From positions 418 through 52,289 of the forward strand of contig JALRKT010000006.1 of NCBI GenBank assembly GCA_023268805.1: 51,872 bases of DNA. Direction: 5' to 3'. A program made the position numbers and the translations under genes. Each line of letters opens with the position of its first letter. Position 1 is the first letter of the stretch. Below, piece by piece: positions 51,280-51,872 of this stretch. The notes beneath the pieces were generated by a model. That model worked only from the letters and a program-made list of their open reading frames with translations, was not told where the DNA came from and made no database searches. The stretch is from Bacilli bacterium. Lineage in GTDB: Bacteria > Bacillota_I > Bacilli_A > RFN20 > CAG-826.

Positions 51280-51872
51280 ATGAGTAAAGATAAAAATTTA
51301 TTAGACAATTATGATCCAGCCGCACGCATTGTTGTCATTGGCGTCGGCGGTGCGGGCAATAATGCCGTCAATCGGATGCTCGAAGAAAATATTTCTCATG
51401 TCGAGTTTTATGTCGCTAATACCGATAAACAAGTCTTACAAACATCGGCATCCAAAAACCGTCTTGTGTTAGGTGAAAAAACCACAGGGGGATTAGGGGC
51501 AGGCGGAAGTCCCGATGTGGGAAAACTCGCCGCTGAAGAATCCAAAGAAGAAATTGCAGATATTGTGCGTGGTGCCAATATGGTGTTTATCGCTGCAGGG
51601 ATGGGGGGCGGAACCGGGACGGGGGCAGCACCCGTGATTGCCGCAATTGCCCGAGAAGCAAAAGCGCTCACTGTTGCCATTGTGACTCGACCCTTTACAT
51701 TTGAAGGAAAAGGACGTATTGCCAATTCCGTTCGTGGACTCAACGAACTCAAAGATGCTGTCGATGCCATCATTATTGTCAGTAACGATAAACTTCTTTT
51801 ATCCTCGGGCAATCAACCCATTGGGCAAGCCTTTAAAATGGCCGATGATGTTCTTGCCCAATCCGTTAAAAC
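51280..51872 (+). CDS. ftsZ: Cell division protein FtsZ, N-terminal part
   Basis: The frame starts at 51280 after AAGGAGGG and runs off the window. The visible residues include VIGVGGAGNNAVNRML, FYVANTDKQ (normal: NTDxQ), GLGAGGSPDVG and the tubulin signature GGGTGTGAAP, then TRPFTFEGK. FtsZ forms the division ring. It is directly downstream of ftsA with 17 bases between. Nothing unusual is seen in the visible part. Confidence 0.97.
   Translation, partial: MSKDKNLLDNYDPAARIVVIGVGGAGNNAVNRMLEENISHVEFYVANTDKQVLQTSASKNRLVLGEKTTGGLGAGGSPDVGKLAAEESKEEIADIVRGANMVFIAAGMGGGTGTGAAPVIAAIAREAKALTVAIVTRPFTFEGKGRIANSVRGLNELKDAVDAIIIVSNDKLLLSSGNQPIGQAFKMADDVLAQSVK

Noticed and set aside
1-51872. tRNA genes, CRISPR arrays, insertion sequences or UGA-Trp recoding
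   Set aside because: No cloverleaf-like, regularly repeated or transposase-like sequence was seen, and the genes use TGA as stop and TGG for Trp.

Overview
The window looks like chromosome from a cell-wall-less or wall-reduced member of the Bacilli, in the Acholeplasma / Izemoplasma / uncultured RF39-type part of the Mollicutes rather than Mycoplasma. TGA is used throughout as a stop and TGG is the only Trp codon, which argues against the Mycoplasmatales/Entomoplasmatales code. Gene order follows the Bacillus subtilis backbone in blocks (rlmN-prpC-prkC-rsgA-rpe...rpmB; pepV/trmB/ytoP/ytpR; ccpA-tyrS-rpsD-ezrA; infC-rpmI-rplT, thrS, pyk-pfkA, speD, dnaB-dnaI, coaE/mutM/polA, dnaE, nrnA, ackA; trmH-pheST; mraZ-rsmH...ftsA-ftsZ). 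The wall-related members are missing or reduced: the PrkC-like kinase has no membrane or PASTA part, the EzrA-like protein has no membrane anchor, and the mraZ/ftsZ cluster has no murein genes. I see no insertion sequence, phage, CRISPR array, tRNA or rRNA. The species is inferred, not proven.

Layout. 1-4435: 3' end of rlmN, then a chain of genes joined by ATGA overlaps (phosphatase, kinase, ribosome GTPase, ribulose-phosphate epimerase, unknown membrane protein), converging on rpmB. 4436-15680: divergent promoters, a compact leuS T-box, leuS, a pantothenate module (coaX plus ECF S-component), pepV, trmB, an M42 peptidase, ytpR, nicotinate phosphoribosyltransferase, a CcpA-like regulator and tyrS, ending at a two-way terminator. 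15704-25800: mostly minus strand: rpsD with its own leader, a soluble EzrA-like coiled-coil protein on plus, infC-rpmI-rplT with an attenuator leader and a probable AUA start, T-box-controlled thrS, and a glycolytic operon (SpeD-like protein, pfkA, pyk, ROK kinase).

25861-37231: replication and repair: DnaB/DnaI-type helicase loaders on plus; dnaE, polA and a fused mutM-coaE gene on minus; then nrnA and ackA. 37339-44478: glycogen branching enzyme and phosphorylase, dimeric dUTPase, a second M42 peptidase, a YgjP-like metalloprotease and a SpoU RNA methyltransferase. 44479-51872: T-box-controlled pheST, a terminator, then MraZ boxes and a minimal division cluster: mraZ, rsmH, two very small membrane proteins, ftsA and the start of ftsZ.

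Together the genes describe a fermentative cell that uses stored or imported glucan (glgP, glgB), runs lower glycolysis to acetate with ATP gain (pfkA, pyk, ackA), imports pantothenate and salvages nicotinate, and scavenges peptides (PepV, two M42). Aminoacyl-tRNA synthetase control is by T-boxes. The two points I find most worth pursuing are the reduced division cluster, including a 58-residue membrane protein translationally coupled to ftsA, and the tandem-domain SpeD homologue with a degenerate first half and altered substrate residues. No gene-free stretch exceeds 300 bases; the longest (4436-4687, 16310-16562, 21449-21692, 44479-44709) are regulatory leaders described below.
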